Below are positions 1-12,407 of a DNA stretch of 64,000 bases, in pieces. The position numbers were made by a program, and so were the translations under genes. The notes beneath the pieces were generated by a model. It worked only from the letters and a program-made list of their open reading frames with translations, was not told where the DNA came from and did no database searches. Numbering within the stretch: position 1 is the first letter of the stretch; the number at the start of each line of letters is the position of its first letter. Origin of the DNA: Brachionus manjavacas (lineage: Eukaryota > Rotifera > Eurotatoria > Ploima > Brachionidae); contig JAHQIY010000008.1 in assembly GCA_019054805.1 (NCBI GenBank), forward strand, positions 3,271,501 to 3,335,500, written 5' to 3'.

Positions 1-423
1 AATTTTCTATTTCTGCATTAGAATTTGACAGTCAGCGAATAAGTAATAAAATTGTTTTAAAAAGTCGTCACATCATTTATTTAAATTATATTTAAATTAT
101 TATAATTTTTAAGGGTCTGATTTTCTGAAGCAACTGAAGTTTCATTTATTCTTTTACCTTTGAATAGCACCCAGTCTAAAAAATTTAAAAGACTTTTTCT
201 AAGGTTCTTTAAAGGTTTCCGGACGCTTTTTTTCAAAAATTTTTTAAAGAATGGTCTTAAGAATTTCAATAAAATAAAGATAATTATATAAAAAAAATTT
301 CTTTAAAAAGTTTGAATGTTTTTTTAATTAGTGAGCTTTTAATCAATTTAAACATATTTTTTGCACTGTGACATTATCAGAATAAATTTTAAATAAATTT
401 TAGTTACATTTAAAGATAAAATA

Positions 424-469
424 ACTTAAAATCGCAGTTATCTTTAAGAATCTAGCTGCGATTTTAAGT
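424..469. repeat. 14-bp perfect inverted repeat (hairpin)
   Basis: Left arm acttaaaatcgcag (424-437) and right arm ctgcgattttaagt (456-469) are exact reverse complements around an 18-base loop. It is repeated in units 2 and 3. No transposon or gene is recognised around it. Confidence 0.7.
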
Positions 470-1273
470 GGTTTTAAGTGATATATGTATTGAAAAATCT
501 TCCTGATTTTTCGATTCGCTTCTAGTTGAAAAGCTTATCCCAGGATTTTATAAATAGGAGAATAGTTTTATGGGAACTAAATTTTCTTTTTTCGTAAATT
601 TTTGCTCTGTAATGATAATTTTACTTGAATCAATTATTAAAAAATAATTTAATTTTATATTTATAATTTAGTAAAAGCAGAGTTGTTTAAAAATTCTAAA
701 TTAAAGCTCTAGTCCTAAAAAATTTAAAAGTCTTTTTGCTCGGAATTTAAGAAGAAGGTCCGGACTTGGACTTGACTAGACTTTTTAGCAACTCTGAGTA
801 GAAGCAATAGTAAATAACCATGAACATGAACAACAAATCATGTGGAGCGCGTCAGCATTAGATGACACCTTGTAGCTCTGTTAAGATACTTGTCGAGGTT
901 GTTCTTGATTCATATCACTGTGGGTAAGTGATGACATTGTTAGGTGAACCGTTACAAATGTTTACAATCTTGCACAGTAGGTCCAGTAGCCGGATGTTAC
1001 TCTGAATTTTGAGCTTATCAACTGATGAACATTGAAAAGTAAGAATTATATTTTTCATGTATCTCAGTCGCTTCGAAATGCTGAAAAATACATTTATCAT
1101 CCAGCTCACATCTTGACTTAACTAAAAACCAGTATTCTTGACACCAGCCTAAAGGTTTAAATAAGGATCCTGTTCATAGAACTTCAGAATGTTGAATTAT
1201 TAAAATAAAGTCTTTAAACAATAATATTTACTACAATAATAATATCTTAAAAAGTGGATATAAAAAGCAAAAT

Positions 1274-1898
1274 GAGATAGCCAAACTGTAGGGTGTATCT
1301 CCAATTATATGTTAAGAGACAGGTTCTGTGTCTGATCGAAGCCGTTCTGGTAGACCACGGAAGCATCTCATACAGCGGCCGGAAACCCCTTCTAAACAAA
1401 AAAGATAGACAAAAATGATATAATTGGTGAAAACAGAGTAGTGTTGGAAACGGTCAAGACAAACCGGTTTAATGGTTTTTTGCGGTCATTTGGCTGGTCA
1501 GCCAGGCGGTCTAAATTTTAGACCATTAAGCAAGTCATTATTTACATTCAGAATTATTTCATTAACTTTAGCATTTGCTTCATCCGTAACTAGTACATTA
1601 TTATAAGATTACAAGGATCATTAAGAGGATCAACAAAGTTAACTTTATGATTAATTGTCATATGCTTAGAGCTTTTATAAATTTTTAAACTTAAAGTAGG
1701 ACCTTTCCTCGGACACATACCGCTCACTCAGTTAGCGACTGATTCATTGAGATTTTGAGATGGTGTGCCCGTTCACCAGATCTCAATCGTGAACTTATGG
1801 TCATATATGGATGCATCATATATGAAATTGGTAAACACTACAGTAACTCCTTTGAGCAATTAAAAGAGGTTTTGCCCAAAGAGTGGTAAAAGATTCCA
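1274..1898 (+). pseudogene. Tc1/mariner-type transposase relic, unit 1
   Basis: Decayed remains of a Tc1-family transposase. From 1,274 one frame reads EIAKL*GVSPIIC*, then ETGSVSDRSRSGRPRK, the hinge of the Tc1 DNA-binding region with its GRPR AT-hook-like motif. From 1,761, in another frame, comes WCARSPDLN and then SFEQLKEVLPKEW*KIP, matching the end of the DDE domain (usually WPARSPDLNPIE and a final EEW-KIP). Stops, frame changes and loss of most of the middle mean it cannot be active. Terminal inverted repeats were not found. The same relic is in each array unit, so it predates the amplification. Confidence 0.8.
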
Positions 1899-2770
1899 AC
1901 TAAGTACGTACACAAATTGATTGAAGAAGCTGATTTTTTTATTTTCTCGCCTATTAAATACGTAAAAAAATTCTTTTATTAACAAAAAAAATTCTAAACT
2001 TTTGCAACATATGTATAATATGTAATTAGTAATACTATACCTTAAATTAAATAAATAATTAATACAAATATTTTTACAATAAAACAAGACAATTAAAATA
2101 AAGCACGTGATGTGACATTAGGGGTCCTACTTTTTTTGAAATTTTAGCAACCAATTTTTTTAAAACTAAAAATTCCATGGCAGAATTATCAGAATAACAA
2201 ATATTATTTCTGTCTTTGATTTGAACATTGATTATAAAAAAATAACAAGTTTTTCATGAATTTAATTAAAATTTTTTCATTTGATGACCTTTTAAAATAA
2301 ACTCTTAAAATATAGATCAAAAATTATTAAAAAAATAAACTAAAATCCATCTGGAACGTTTCTTCAAATTTACAATTGCAATTTTTTTACATACCAAATT
2401 TTGCATTAGAAATTATACAAAATAAATAAATAATAGAAAAAAAGAAATTCTTCATTTGACCAGAAAAATTCGAAATTAAAACAAATAAAAAATTTCCTTT
2501 GTCAGGTTTATCTTCCTTGAAAATAAAAAAAATTTAAATTTTTTTTCTTTGATTTGAACTGAATTAAAATGAGTTACATTTAGGTATTTTTTATTCATAA
2601 TATTTATAAAAAAATTTTTATTTATATGTCTATATTTCCCCTTCAAGACTTTTGCGTTTTGGTTCATATGAATTTGAGCAACCACTTGCATAAGAGTTTT
2701 TTTTAAAATAATTAATAAAACTATCATGATTACATGCATGTGCTGATAAAAATTAAATTAAAAAAATAAT

Positions 2771-2778
2771 TATATAAA
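2771..2778 (+). promoter_or_regulatory. TATA-like box upstream of SELENBP1 copy 1
   Basis: The sequence tatataaa lies about 70 bp before the ATG at 2,843, and a second TATA-like word (ggtataaatt) lies near 2,794. Identical elements precede copies 2 and 3. In such AT-rich DNA this could be chance. Confidence 0.3.
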
Positions 2779-2842
2779 GTGCAATTTTTCATGGTATAAA
2801 TTGGAGAAATCTATAAGCTTGAATTGAAATAAAATTAAAAAA

Positions 2843-4210
2843 ATGAGCGATTTAAAGTGTTGTGCATGTGGTCCAGGATACAAAAGTCCAGAAGAGGCCA
2901 TAAAAGGAGAAAAAGAAAAAATCGTGTACACGGTATTGGTTTACTGTGGTGAAGACAAAAACCAGCCAGACTGTTTGGCAACAGTTGATGTTGACCCTAC
3001 ATCTCCAACATATTCAAAAGTCATACACACATTAAATATGAAATATGCGGGAGATGAGTTGCATCATTTTGGTTGGAATGCTTGCTCATCATGTTTTGAT
3101 GATTCAACAAAATCAAGAAGGTTCATTGTCCTGCCAGGTTTTAAATCGTCCCGTATTTACATCATTGATACTTTGAATGAACGAAAACCTTCGATTCATA
3201 AAATTTTAGAACCCGAGGAAATAAAGGAAAAGGCAAATTTTTCGTCACCACATACTGTTCACTGTTTGGCCAATGGTAAAATAATGATTTCTTTTTTAGG
3301 AGATAAAAATGGTAATGCGCCAGGTGGATATTTATTGCTGAATAGTGATTTTGAAATTGATGGAAAATGGGGAGAAAGTGAGTACAAATCAATAGGGTTC
3401 AATTACGATTTTTGGTATCAGCCATATCATAACATCATGGTAAGCAGTGAGTGGAGTGCACCTAGTACATTCGGCCCAGGATTTGACTTAGAAGATGTTC
3501 AAAAAGGAAAATATGGACAAAAGTTATATTTTTGGGATTGGAAAAATGAAAAATTGGTCAAAACTTTTGATTTAGGCCAAGATGGTTTGATACCATTGGA
3601 ATTAAGATTCATGCATAGTCCAAAAAGTAGTCACGGATATGTTGGTGCGGCTTTGAGCAGCTCCGTGTGGCATTGGTGGAAAGAGGGTGATGAATGGAAA
3701 ATTGAAAAAGTTGTTCAAGTAGACCCGGTTAATCTGGATTCGTGGCCCTTTCCAGTTCCTGCTCTTATTACTGATTTGCTTTTGTCTATGGACGATAGAT
3801 TTATGTATTTTTCAAATTGGTTACATGGTGAAATTCATCAATACAATATACAAGATCCATACAAGCCAAAATTGGTCGGAAAAATCAAAATTGGAGGAAT
3901 AGTTGGTGATAGTTGTTCCATAAAGAATAAAAAACTATCTGGTGGACCTCAAATGATTCAACTAAGTTTAGACGGAAAAAGACTTTATGTGACTAATTCT
4001 CTTTTTAGTTCATGGGATGACCAATTTTACCCTGATATAAAAAAGGATGGATCTTATATGATTCAAATAAATTGTGATACAAATAATGGTGGTCTAAGTT
4101 TGCAAGATAATTTTTTAATTGATTTTGGCAAATTGGATGATGGTCCCTTCAGAGCTCATGAAACACGATATCCGGGGGGTGACTGTACTTCAGATATCTG
4201 GATAGCGTAG
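2843..4210 (+). CDS. SELENBP1: Methanethiol oxidase / selenium-binding protein 1, array copy 1 (intact)
   Basis: A single-exon 455-aa protein that aligns with the whole of animal SELENBP1 (about 472 aa). Family members oxidise methanethiol to formaldehyde, H2S and H2O2 in the cytosol, probably with copper. Visible family blocks are KCCACGPGY (5-13), LATVDVDP, DELHHFGWNACSSC (71-84), DGLIPLELRF, SNWLHGE, GGPQMIQLSLDGKRLY and the C-terminal RYPGGDCTSDIWIA. The residue aligned with human Cys57, reported as the selenium-binding cysteine, is Ser58 here (PTYSKV). The start is supported by alignment with the human N-terminus. TATA-like sequences lie upstream, and AATAAA follows 28 bases after the stop. 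It is the only undamaged copy of the three in the array. Confidence 0.95.
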   Translation: MSDLKCCACGPGYKSPEEAIKGEKEKIVYTVLVYCGEDKNQPDCLATVDVDPTSPTYSKVIHTLNMKYAGDELHHFGWNACSSCFDDSTKSRRFIVLPGFKSSRIYIIDTLNERKPSIHKILEPEEIKEKANFSSPHTVHCLANGKIMISFLGDKNGNAPGGYLLLNSDFEIDGKWGESEYKSIGFNYDFWYQPYHNIMVSSEWSAPSTFGPGFDLEDVQKGKYGQKLYFWDWKNEKLVKTFDLGQDGLIPLELRFMHSPKSSHGYVGAALSSSVWHWWKEGDEWKIEKVVQVDPVNLDSWPFPVPALITDLLLSMDDRFMYFSNWLHGEIHQYNIQDPYKPKLVGKIKIGGIVGDSCSIKNKKLSGGPQMIQLSLDGKRLYVTNSLFSSWDDQFYPDIKKDGSYMIQINCDTNNGGLSLQDNFLIDFGKLDDGPFRAHETRYPGGDCTSDIWIA

Positions 4211-4237
4211 ACATTCCTAATTGATTATTTTATTATT

Positions 4238-4243
4238 AATAAA
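4238..4243 (+). terminator. Poly(A) signal AATAAA of SELENBP1 copy 1
   Basis: AATAAA lies 28 bases after the stop codon. The same word follows array copies 2 and 3 at the same distance, and another AATAAA follows the diverged paralogue near 25,044. Confidence 0.55.
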
Positions 4244-5650
4244 GACTTAAATTCACAATATTAGTGTTCATAAAACCTTTATCGGCTCTTGGCTGCCATG
4301 TGAAAAGTTATTTTGTATCAATTTGAAGACCAGGTATTTTTTTAGACTGGTGAGCTTTTCACTGGTCATATTAAGTGACCAGTTTATCAAAAATATGCCT
4401 ATGATGAGTTTGAATCCTTATAATGTTTTCGAGTAGCTAAATTTAAATTCTACCATTTTTTGAAATTTTCTTTTGAAGCATTTTTGCTCATATAATATTA
4501 AACATTCAAGTGATACTTTAAATTTATTCAAATTTTTTTCTTATTTTAAAATTTTAAAATTGTCTTATTAGAAATTCAAGTGAGCAAGCCAACAAGCGCT
4601 ACTACAATTAAATGTTCCTGTTGGTCACATACCAAAAACCTTTATTTGTTAAGTAATTATGATATTTTGATAAATATCAATTTACACATCATTTTTAAAA
4701 AAACTATTTTTATTTTTTGAACATCTTAAATATTATACTATAATTAAATGATTTAAATATCTAAAGTCTTAATAGGAATAAATGCATTTAAAGAAATAGA
4801 ATTCCTAAAAGTAAAGGGGAGTCCTAATAGTAGCTAGTGATAGATGTTTTTATAACTGTAAATATTCTGATCATAATGAAGTACGTTTATGAATGAAATG
4901 TTTTCAAAAGTTATTTGAAAAAAAATTTAAAATTATTTAATTATGTTTTTCAAATCAAATTACTGACTTCTTCTTTTTTAAAGAACATTTCACATTTACT
5001 GGATTAAATGAATAAAGTAGTTAATAAATTAAACTCCTATACTCCCCTTAGTTTAATACAATAATCTTAATTTTACCAGTATTTCACTCAATTATCCCAA
5101 ATACTGACCCAAAAATCCATGAAATTTTAAAATTTATCAAAATAAATAAATTTTCTGAGAAAGAAAACCAAATTTTTGAGAAATTTTCATTTTATTTTAT
5201 TGTGGCAAAATTATTATGGGTCCACATTCTCAACATACTTTAAAGTATTTTTAGCTTAATTTAAGATCGTTTTAGCATACAATATTTTATCAAAAAATGC
5301 TCACAAAACAGACACTCTAAAAAACTTATTTAAATGCTGACAAACATACTCGTATATTTTAGAATTAAAAATTTTAAAATTGAAATAAATTTTGACAAAT
5401 TGAATAGTATTAGTAGTAGAATATATTTAATTTGAATTAATCCTAGCTTCAAAAAATACAATAAATTATAAAATCACCCAAACATTTATTTAAAAAAAGA
5501 AATTCTAACCCAGGAAAAATTCTAGAAAAAAATATAAAAAAATTAATTAAAATTAATTGTAAAATATCAATTTATTTTTTTAAATTTTATTCATATGTTT
5601 TAAGTACATATGCAAAATCATTTTCAGTATAATTTGAAAAAATTTTAAAA
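4244..5650. other. AT-rich spacer inside the array unit
   Basis: No coding segment recognised. A short inverted repeat, actggtca...tgaccagt, lies near 4,366-4,388. The matching stretches in units 2 and 3 (from about 12,440 and 20,645) are the same. Confidence 0.6.
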
Positions 5651-6008
5651 GCGTTCTTTCTAACTGGTATAGTGCCAAAGGCTTGGAAAGAGACAAATAT
5701 AACGCCATTATTACAGAAGTCGGGACTCACTACCCTGATCAAGAGAAGAGAGAGAGGAGATCTTGTCCAATATTTCTAAGATAGTTAATGGTTTAACTAA
5801 AGTGAACTGGCACAACCCAAACAGACTTTGCGATTCGTTGAGTTTTTTTGGTCCAGCGAGGAGTATGCGTGGGTACCAACACAGAATGTCCAAACAACTG
5901 ACTAGAATCAACCAACGAGAAATTGTCATACTTATCAGTTGTAGACAACCGGAACAAAGAACTTTTTTAAGAAAATGGTTAACGAAATCAAAACGTTGCG
6001 ATAGTTAA
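5651..6008 (+). pseudogene. Non-LTR retrotransposon reverse transcriptase relic, unit 1
   Basis: The + strand from about 5,651 reads FLTGIVPKAWKETNITPLLQ, the typical start of a Jockey/CR1-type reverse transcriptase (usually G-VP--WK-A-I-PL-KK). It then passes through a degraded stretch into SCPISKIVNG, which recalls the RPISLTS...SKI motif. The open frame continues to 6,008 (81 aa from an ATG at 5,763), but the rest is not recognisable. The relic resembles the one at 42.7-44.7 kb (GKVPKAYKTSNITMI). Only a fragment of the domain survives. Confidence 0.65.
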
Positions 6009-7268
6009 AGGAGTATTAAGCACTGTCGGAAAGCTACTATAGCGTTTCCTATATGGGTTTTCGTTTGGTGGGATAAACCACCATAGCTCAATATTATTAT
6101 TTTTTTATTATACATGAATAAATTAAAGTAAAAATTTGCTAAAAGATTTCAAAATCTTAACACAACCTTAATCTTAATTTTTCTCGGTTTTTAAACGAGA
6201 AAAATTTTTAGCATTTTATTACTTTTTCTTGTTTTAGGTTTTTATTTTCCTTTTGAATTTATCTTCTATACAATTTTCATCCACTGGTTTTGTTTTAAAA
6301 TTTAAAATTGCTTGAAAAAATTTTCTTATAAACAATAAATTTTAGATTTTTGAATTCGTCATTAAAAATCAAATAGCAATCAATTTATTTTATTTTTGTT
6401 TATGTCAAATTAATTTCGGTCTTTAGCCATGAAAATTAGCTAAAAAAACTTAATTTTGCTCATAAAAAAACAAAATGAACGCTTTTAAGTGTTTATGAAA
6501 TTCCTGGATATTCTTCTTTGCGCAGTTACCGAGCTATTTAGAACATTTTTTAACAAGAATTCAATTATTTTGGCATATACCACTTTTTTAATTATTAGGT
6601 TACAAATAAAAAACAACTCTAAAAATACAAAAATTTAATTACAATCATTCATGTAATTGAAAAGATGGTAAATTTTTTCAGCCAAATGGACCTTCCATAC
6701 CCATTGTCACCCTATGCCCAATTAAAATGATTGTTTAAATTTTATTCAAATTAACCTAGAGAAAATTAAATTTTTTTATAGGCCTAATTTGAAAACAAAA
6801 TAATTATCTTTAAGAATCTACTTACTTTTCTCATTATCATTTGTTATGGATGAATAGGTTATAACTGAACTCGGAAGAATTTTTCCTCAAATATTTTTAG
6901 TTAATCTAAAACAAAGAAAATTTCAATTTGGATTTTGATTTATCTATCTATCTTAAAAGCTTAGATGAAACAAAAGAAGTGAAATATTATTATAAAAAAA
7001 TTTAAACCATAAATTAAGAAAAAATTCCTTTTAAAATTAAATGATATCTTAATAACAAATTTAGTTGTCATTATTAAAACTAAATAAATTTAATTCTATT
7101 AAAAATTGAAAACTATTTTAAATTAGATATTTAAAAAAATATCCTTGTAAACACTTATGAGTATCAATATGATTTTTTAAATCTCTTTGGTTTTTTTACG
7201 GCTCAGAATCGGAATATATTATTGCGATTTCGAAATGATCAATAATTTTTAATTGAGTTTTTAATTGA

Positions 7269-7332
7269 GTTTTTCGGAAGATTAATAAAATCTTCCGAAA
7301 AACAATTTAGACTGTCTCAAATCTGAGACAGT
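7269..7332. repeat. Two adjacent perfect hairpins
   Basis: Arms gtttttcggaagatt (7,269-7,283) and aatcttccgaaaaac (7,289-7,303) form a 15-bp inverted repeat with a 5-base loop. Eight bases later actgtctca (7,311-7,319) and tgagacagt (7,324-7,332) form a second one. The pair recurs in unit 2 near 15,467-15,531 and is missing from truncated unit 3. Confidence 0.75.
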
Positions 7333-7861
7333 TATTATTCACAAGAAGTAATTTTTGAACAATTAATAAAAAAATAAATTTTATTTTATTTTTTAGCATT
7401 GCAATCTATCTCTTATTTTAATTTTGACTTTAATTTTGTAATCAAAGTCAAGTAATATTTGATTGAAATTTGTCTTTTGGTTAAAATATGCTTTTTGGAT
7501 AAGAAAACTATTTTAAAGTTAAAAAAACAAGATTATTTTTCTCTAATAACATTGTGACTATTAAAAAAAATGTTTTTAATTGTTAAATATAAATGATTTA
7601 AATAACACTCAAATTAAAAACAATTCATTATTAAAATTAATCAAATAATAATAAGACTGGAATTGGTGCTCTGTAAAAAAGCTTTCTAGCCAATTTTTAT
7701 GCTGATTCAGTTGATTAGTTTTTCATTTACCTCACCAAAACAAAAATCAATTTTTGTCTTATAAATAGATTTTTGAAAATACCGAGTACATAAAGTTTAT
7801 TTAAAGTTAAATAGACCTTAATAATTATGTTTGTCTTAGGATAATTAAATGACTAAAGCTT

Positions 7862-8092
7862 GTGATTTTTATCGTACCGAAGAATCTTTCATTTGATGAC
7901 ATTTTTTTGGGTCTAATGGAAAGTGTGGACAATTATTCACCAAAAAATGTTATCATGTGTACCAAATCATACTATACAAGCTTCTGTGAGCATTACGATA
8001 TTGATAAGTCGATTAAAATATATTCGTTTTTCGCAATCACAATCGAATCTGTTAACTTTGAAAGTAAAGTAAAATTTATGATCAAATTTTAA
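7862..8092 (+). CDS. Small open frame, doubtful
   Basis: A 76-codon frame from an ATG, beginning MIFIVPKNLSFDDIF. I do not recognise it. Its codons are less AT-biased than the surroundings, which is the only reason to list it. In unit 2 a T-run length difference breaks the same frame (it restarts at 16,108). It may be an exon or element fragment, or chance. Confidence 0.15.
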   Translation: MIFIVPKNLSFDDIFLGLMESVDNYSPKNVIMCTKSYYTSFCEHYDIDKSIKIYSFFAITIESVNFESKVKFMIKF

Positions 8093-9469
8093 AATTTCAA
8101 AAATGCTAAAAATTTATTAAATGCTTAATTGATTGCACTGCCAATATCAGAATTATTTAAGCTTAATTTTTGCTACTTTGACATTTAAAATCTTGAATTT
8201 TCTATTTCTGCATTAGAATTTGACAGTCAGCGAATAAGTAATAAAATTGTTTTAAAAAGTCGTCACATCATTTATTTAAATTATATTTAAATTATTATAA
8301 TTTTTAAGGGTCTGATTTTCTGAAGCAACTGAAGTTTCATTTATTCTTTTACCTTTGAATAGCACCCAGTCTAAAAAATTTAAAAGACTTTTTCTAAGGT
8401 TCTTTAAAGGTTTCCGGACGCTTTTTTTCAAAAATTTTTTAAAGAATGGTCTTAAGAATTTCAATAAAATAAAGATAATTATATAAAAAATTTCTTTAAA
8501 AAGTTTGAATGTTTTTTTTTTAATTAGTGAGCTTTTAATCAATTTAAACATATTTTTTGCACTGTGACATTATCAGAATAAATTTTAAATAAATTTTAGT
8601 TACATTTAAAGATAAAATAACTTAAAATCGCAGTTATCTTTAAGAATCTAGCTGCGATTTTAAGTGGTTTTAAGTGATATATGTATTGAAAAATCTTCCT
8701 GATTTTTCGATTCGCTTCTAGTTGAAAAGCTTATCCCAGGATTTTATAAATAGGAGAATAGTTTTATGGGAACTAAATTTTCTTTTTTCGTAAATTTTTG
8801 CTCTGTAATGATAATTTTACTTGAATCAATTATTAAAAAATAATTTAATTTTATATTTATAATTTAGTAAAAGCAGAGTTGTTTAAAAATTCTAAATTAA
8901 AGCTCTAGTCCTAAAAAAATTTAAAAGTCTTTTGCTCGGAATTTAAGAAGAAGGTCCGGACTTGGACTTGACTAGACTTTTTAGCAACTCTGAGTAGAAG
9001 CAATAGTAAATAACCATGAACATGAACAACAAATCATGTGGAGCGCGTCAGCATTAGATGACACCTTGTAGCTCTGTTAAGATACTTGTCGAGGTTGTTC
9101 TTGATTCATATCACTGTGGGTAAGTGATGACATTGTTAGGTGAACCGTTACAAATGTTTACAATCTTGCACAGTAGGTCCAGTAGCCGGATGTTACTCTG
9201 AATTTTGAGCTTATCAACTGATGAACATTGAAAAGTAAGAATTATATTTTTCATGTATCTCAGTCGCTTCGAAATGCTGAAAAATACATTTATCATCCAG
9301 CTCACATCTTGACTTAACTAAAAACCAGTATTCTTGACACCAGCCTAAAGGTTTAAATAAGGATCCTGTTCATAGAACTTCAGAATGTTGAATTATTAAA
9401 ATAAAGTCTTTAAACAATAATATTTACTACAATAATAATATCTTAAAAAGTGGATATAAAAAGCAAAAT

Positions 9470-10094
9470 GAGATAGCCAAACTGTAGGGTGTATCTCCAA
9501 TTATATGTTAAGAGACAGGTTCTGTGTCTGATCGAAGCCGTTCTGGTAGACCACGGAAGCATCTCATACAGCGGCCGGAAACCCCTTCTAAACAAAAAAG
9601 ATAGACAAAAATGATATAATTGGTGAAAACAGAGTAGTGTTGGAAACGGTCAAGACAAACCGGTTTAATGGTTTTTTGCGGTCATTTGGCTGGTCAGCCA
9701 GGCGGTCTAAATTTTAGACCATTAAGCAAGTCATTATTTACATTCAGAATTATTTCATTAACTTTAGCATTTGCTTCATCCGTAACTAGTACATTATTAT
9801 AAGATTACAAGGATCATTAAGAGGATCAACAAAGTTAACTTTATGATTAATTGTCATATGCTTAGAGCTTTTATAAATTTTTAAACTTAAAGTAGGACCT
9901 TTCCTCGGACACATACCGCTCACTCAGTTAGCGACTGATTCATTGAGATTTTGAGATGGTGTGCCCGTTCACCAGATCTCAATCGTGAACTTATGGTCAT
10001 ATATGGATGCATCATATATGAAATTGGTAAACACTACAGTAACTCCTTTGAGCAATTAAAAGAGGTTTTGCCCAAAGAGTGGTAAAAGATTCCA
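9470..10094 (+). pseudogene. Tc1/mariner-type transposase relic, unit 2
   Basis: Copy of the relic at 1,274-1,898, with the same stops and the same frame change between the GRPR segment and the WCARSPDLN segment. Sharing identical lesions shows it was duplicated already broken and did not insert independently. Confidence 0.8.
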
Positions 10095-11040
10095 ACTAAG
10101 TACGTACACAAATTGATTGAAGAAGCTGATTTTTTTATTTTCTCGCCTATTAAATACGTAAAAAAATTCTTTTTATTAACAAAAAAAATTCTAAACTTTT
10201 GCAACATATGTATAATATGTAATTAGTAATACTATACCTTAAATTAAATAAATAATTAATACAAATATTTTTACAATAAAACAAGACAATTAAAATAAAG
10301 CACGTGATGTGACATTAGGGGTCCTACTTTTTTGAAATTTTAGCAACCAATTTTTTTAAAACTAAAAATTCCATGGCAGAATTATCAGAATAACAAATAT
10401 TATTTCTGTCTTTGATTTGAACATTGATTATAAAAAAATAACAAGTTTTTCATGAATTTAATTAAAATTTTTTCATTTGATGACCTTTTAAAATAAACTC
10501 TTAAAATATAGATCAAAAATTATTAAAAAAATAAACTAAAATCCATCTGGAACGTTTCTTCAAATTTACAATTGCAATTTTTTTACATACCAAATTTTGC
10601 ATTAGAAATTATACAAAATAAATAAATAATAGAAAAAAAGAAATTCTTCATTTGACCAGAAAAATTCGAAATTAAAACAAATAAAAAATTTCCTTTGTCA
10701 GGTTTATCTTCCTTGAAAATAAAAAAAATTTAAATTTTTTTTCTTTGATTTGAACTGAATTAAAATGAGTTACATTTAGGTATTTTTTATTCATAATATT
10801 TATAAAAAAATTTTTATTTATATGTCTATATTTCCCCTTCAAGACTTTTGCGTTTTGGTTCATATGAATTTGAGCAACCACTTGCATAAGAGTTTTTTTT
10901 TTAAAATAATTAATAAAACTATCATGATTACATGCATGTGCTGATAAAAATTAAATTAAAAAAATAATTATATAAAGTGCAATTTTTCATGGTATAAATT
11001 GGAGAAATCTATAAGCTTGAATTGAAATAAAATTAAAAAA

Positions 11041-12407
11041 ATGAGCGATTTAAAGTGTTGTGCATGTGGTCCAGGATACAAAAGTCCAGAAGAGGCCATA
11101 AAAGGAGAAAAAGAAAAATCGTGTACACGGTATTGGTTTACTGTGGTGAAGACAAAAACCAGCCAGACTGTTTGGCAACAGTTGATGTTGACCCTACATC
11201 TCCAACATATTCAAAAGTCATACACACATTAAATATGAAATATGCGGGAGATGAGTTGCATCATTTTGGTTGGAATGCTTGCTCATCATGTTTTGATGAT
11301 TCAACAAAATCAAGAAGGTTCATTGTCCTGCCAGGTTTTAAATCGTCCCGTATTTACATCATTGATACTTTGAATGAACGAAAACCTTCGATTCATAAAA
11401 TTTTAGAACCCGAGGAAATAAAGGAAAAGGCAAATTTTTCGTCACCACATACTGTTCACTGTTTGGCCAATGGTAAAATAATGATTTCTTTTTTAGGAGA
11501 TAAAAATGGTAATGCGCCAGGTGGATATTTATTGCTGAATAGTGATTTTGAAATTGATGGAAAATGGGGAGAAAGTGAGTACAAATCAATAGGGTTCAAT
11601 TACGATTTTTGGTATCAGCCATATCATAACATCATGGTAAGCAGTGAGTGGAGTGCACCTAGTACATTCGGCCCAGGATTTGACTTAGAAGATGTTCAAA
11701 AAGGAAAATATGGACAAAAGTTATATTTTTGGGATTGGAAAAATGAAAAATTGGTCAAAACTTTTGATTTAGGCCAAGATGGTTTGATACCATTGGAATT
11801 AAGATTCATGCATAGTCCAAAAAGTAGTCACGGATATGTTGGTGCGGCTTTGAGCAGCTCCGTGTGGCATTGGTGGAAAGAGGGTGATGAATGGAAAATT
11901 GAAAAAGTTGTTCAAGTAGACCCGGTTAATCTGGATTCGTGGCCCTTTCCAGTTCCTGCTCTTATTACTGATTTGCTTTTGTCTATGGACGATAGATTTA
12001 TGTATTTTTCAAATTGGTTACATGGTGAAATTCATCAATACAATATACAAGATCCATACAAGCCAAAATTGGTCGGAAAAATCAAAATTGGAGGAATAGT
12101 TGGTGATAGTTGTTCCATAAAGAATAAAAAACTATCTGGTGGACCTCAAATGATTCAACTAAGTTTAGACGGAAAAAGACTTTATGTGACTAATTCTCTT
12201 TTTAGTTCATGGGATGACCAATTTTACCCTGATATAAAAAAGGATGGATCTTATATGATTCAAATAAATTGTGATACAAATAATGGTGGTCTAAGTTTGC
12301 AAGATAATTTTTTAATTGATTTTGGCAAATTGGATGATGGTCCCTTCAGAGCTCATGAAACACGATATCCGGGGGGTGACTGTACTTCAGATATCTGGAT
12401 AGCGTAG
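11041..12407 (+). pseudogene. SELENBP1: SELENBP1 array copy 2, frameshifted after codon 26
   Basis: The same gene as copy 1, but the A run before tcgtgtacac has five A instead of six (near 11,114-11,118), so the reading frame from the ATG at 11,041 shifts after Lys26 and soon ends. All 420-odd downstream codons stay open in the +1 frame to the stop at 12,405-12,407. An out-of-frame ATG at 11,055 could in principle give a 450-aa protein with an altered first 21 residues lacking the KCCAC segment. A homopolymer sequencing error is the simplest explanation; a real fresh frameshift is the alternative. Confidence 0.85.

Larger units (their letters stand above)
1..8195. repeat. Tandem array unit 1 (8,195 bp)
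   Basis: The first bases of the window recur at 8,196 and again at 16,397, so the window opens inside a direct tandem array whose left end is not visible. The unit carries, in order, a 14-bp hairpin, a Tc1-like transposase relic, an intact SELENBP1 gene, a non-LTR reverse transcriptase relic and two adjacent hairpins. The unit start used here is arbitrary because the window edge sets it. Comparison with units 2 and 3 by eye shows only homopolymer-length changes. Confidence 0.95.

Noticed and set aside
81-269. Basic - strand frame (MKFLRPFFKKFLKKSV...)
   Set aside because: Lys/Phe-rich translation of A and T runs. Its length varies between units with homopolymer changes.
915-1109. 64-codon - strand frame (MSWMINVFFSISKRLRY...), present in all three units
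   Set aside because: No homology, overlaps no conserved feature, and its conservation is explained by duplication of the whole unit.
3162-3392. Antisense frame within SELENBP1, repeated in copies 2 and 3
   Set aside because: Shadow of the real gene on the other strand.
11055-12407. 450-aa frame as a genuine alternative gene product
   Set aside because: Its first 21 residues are the out-of-frame reading of the normal N-terminus. A homopolymer miscall is simpler, so it is listed as a frameshifted copy.
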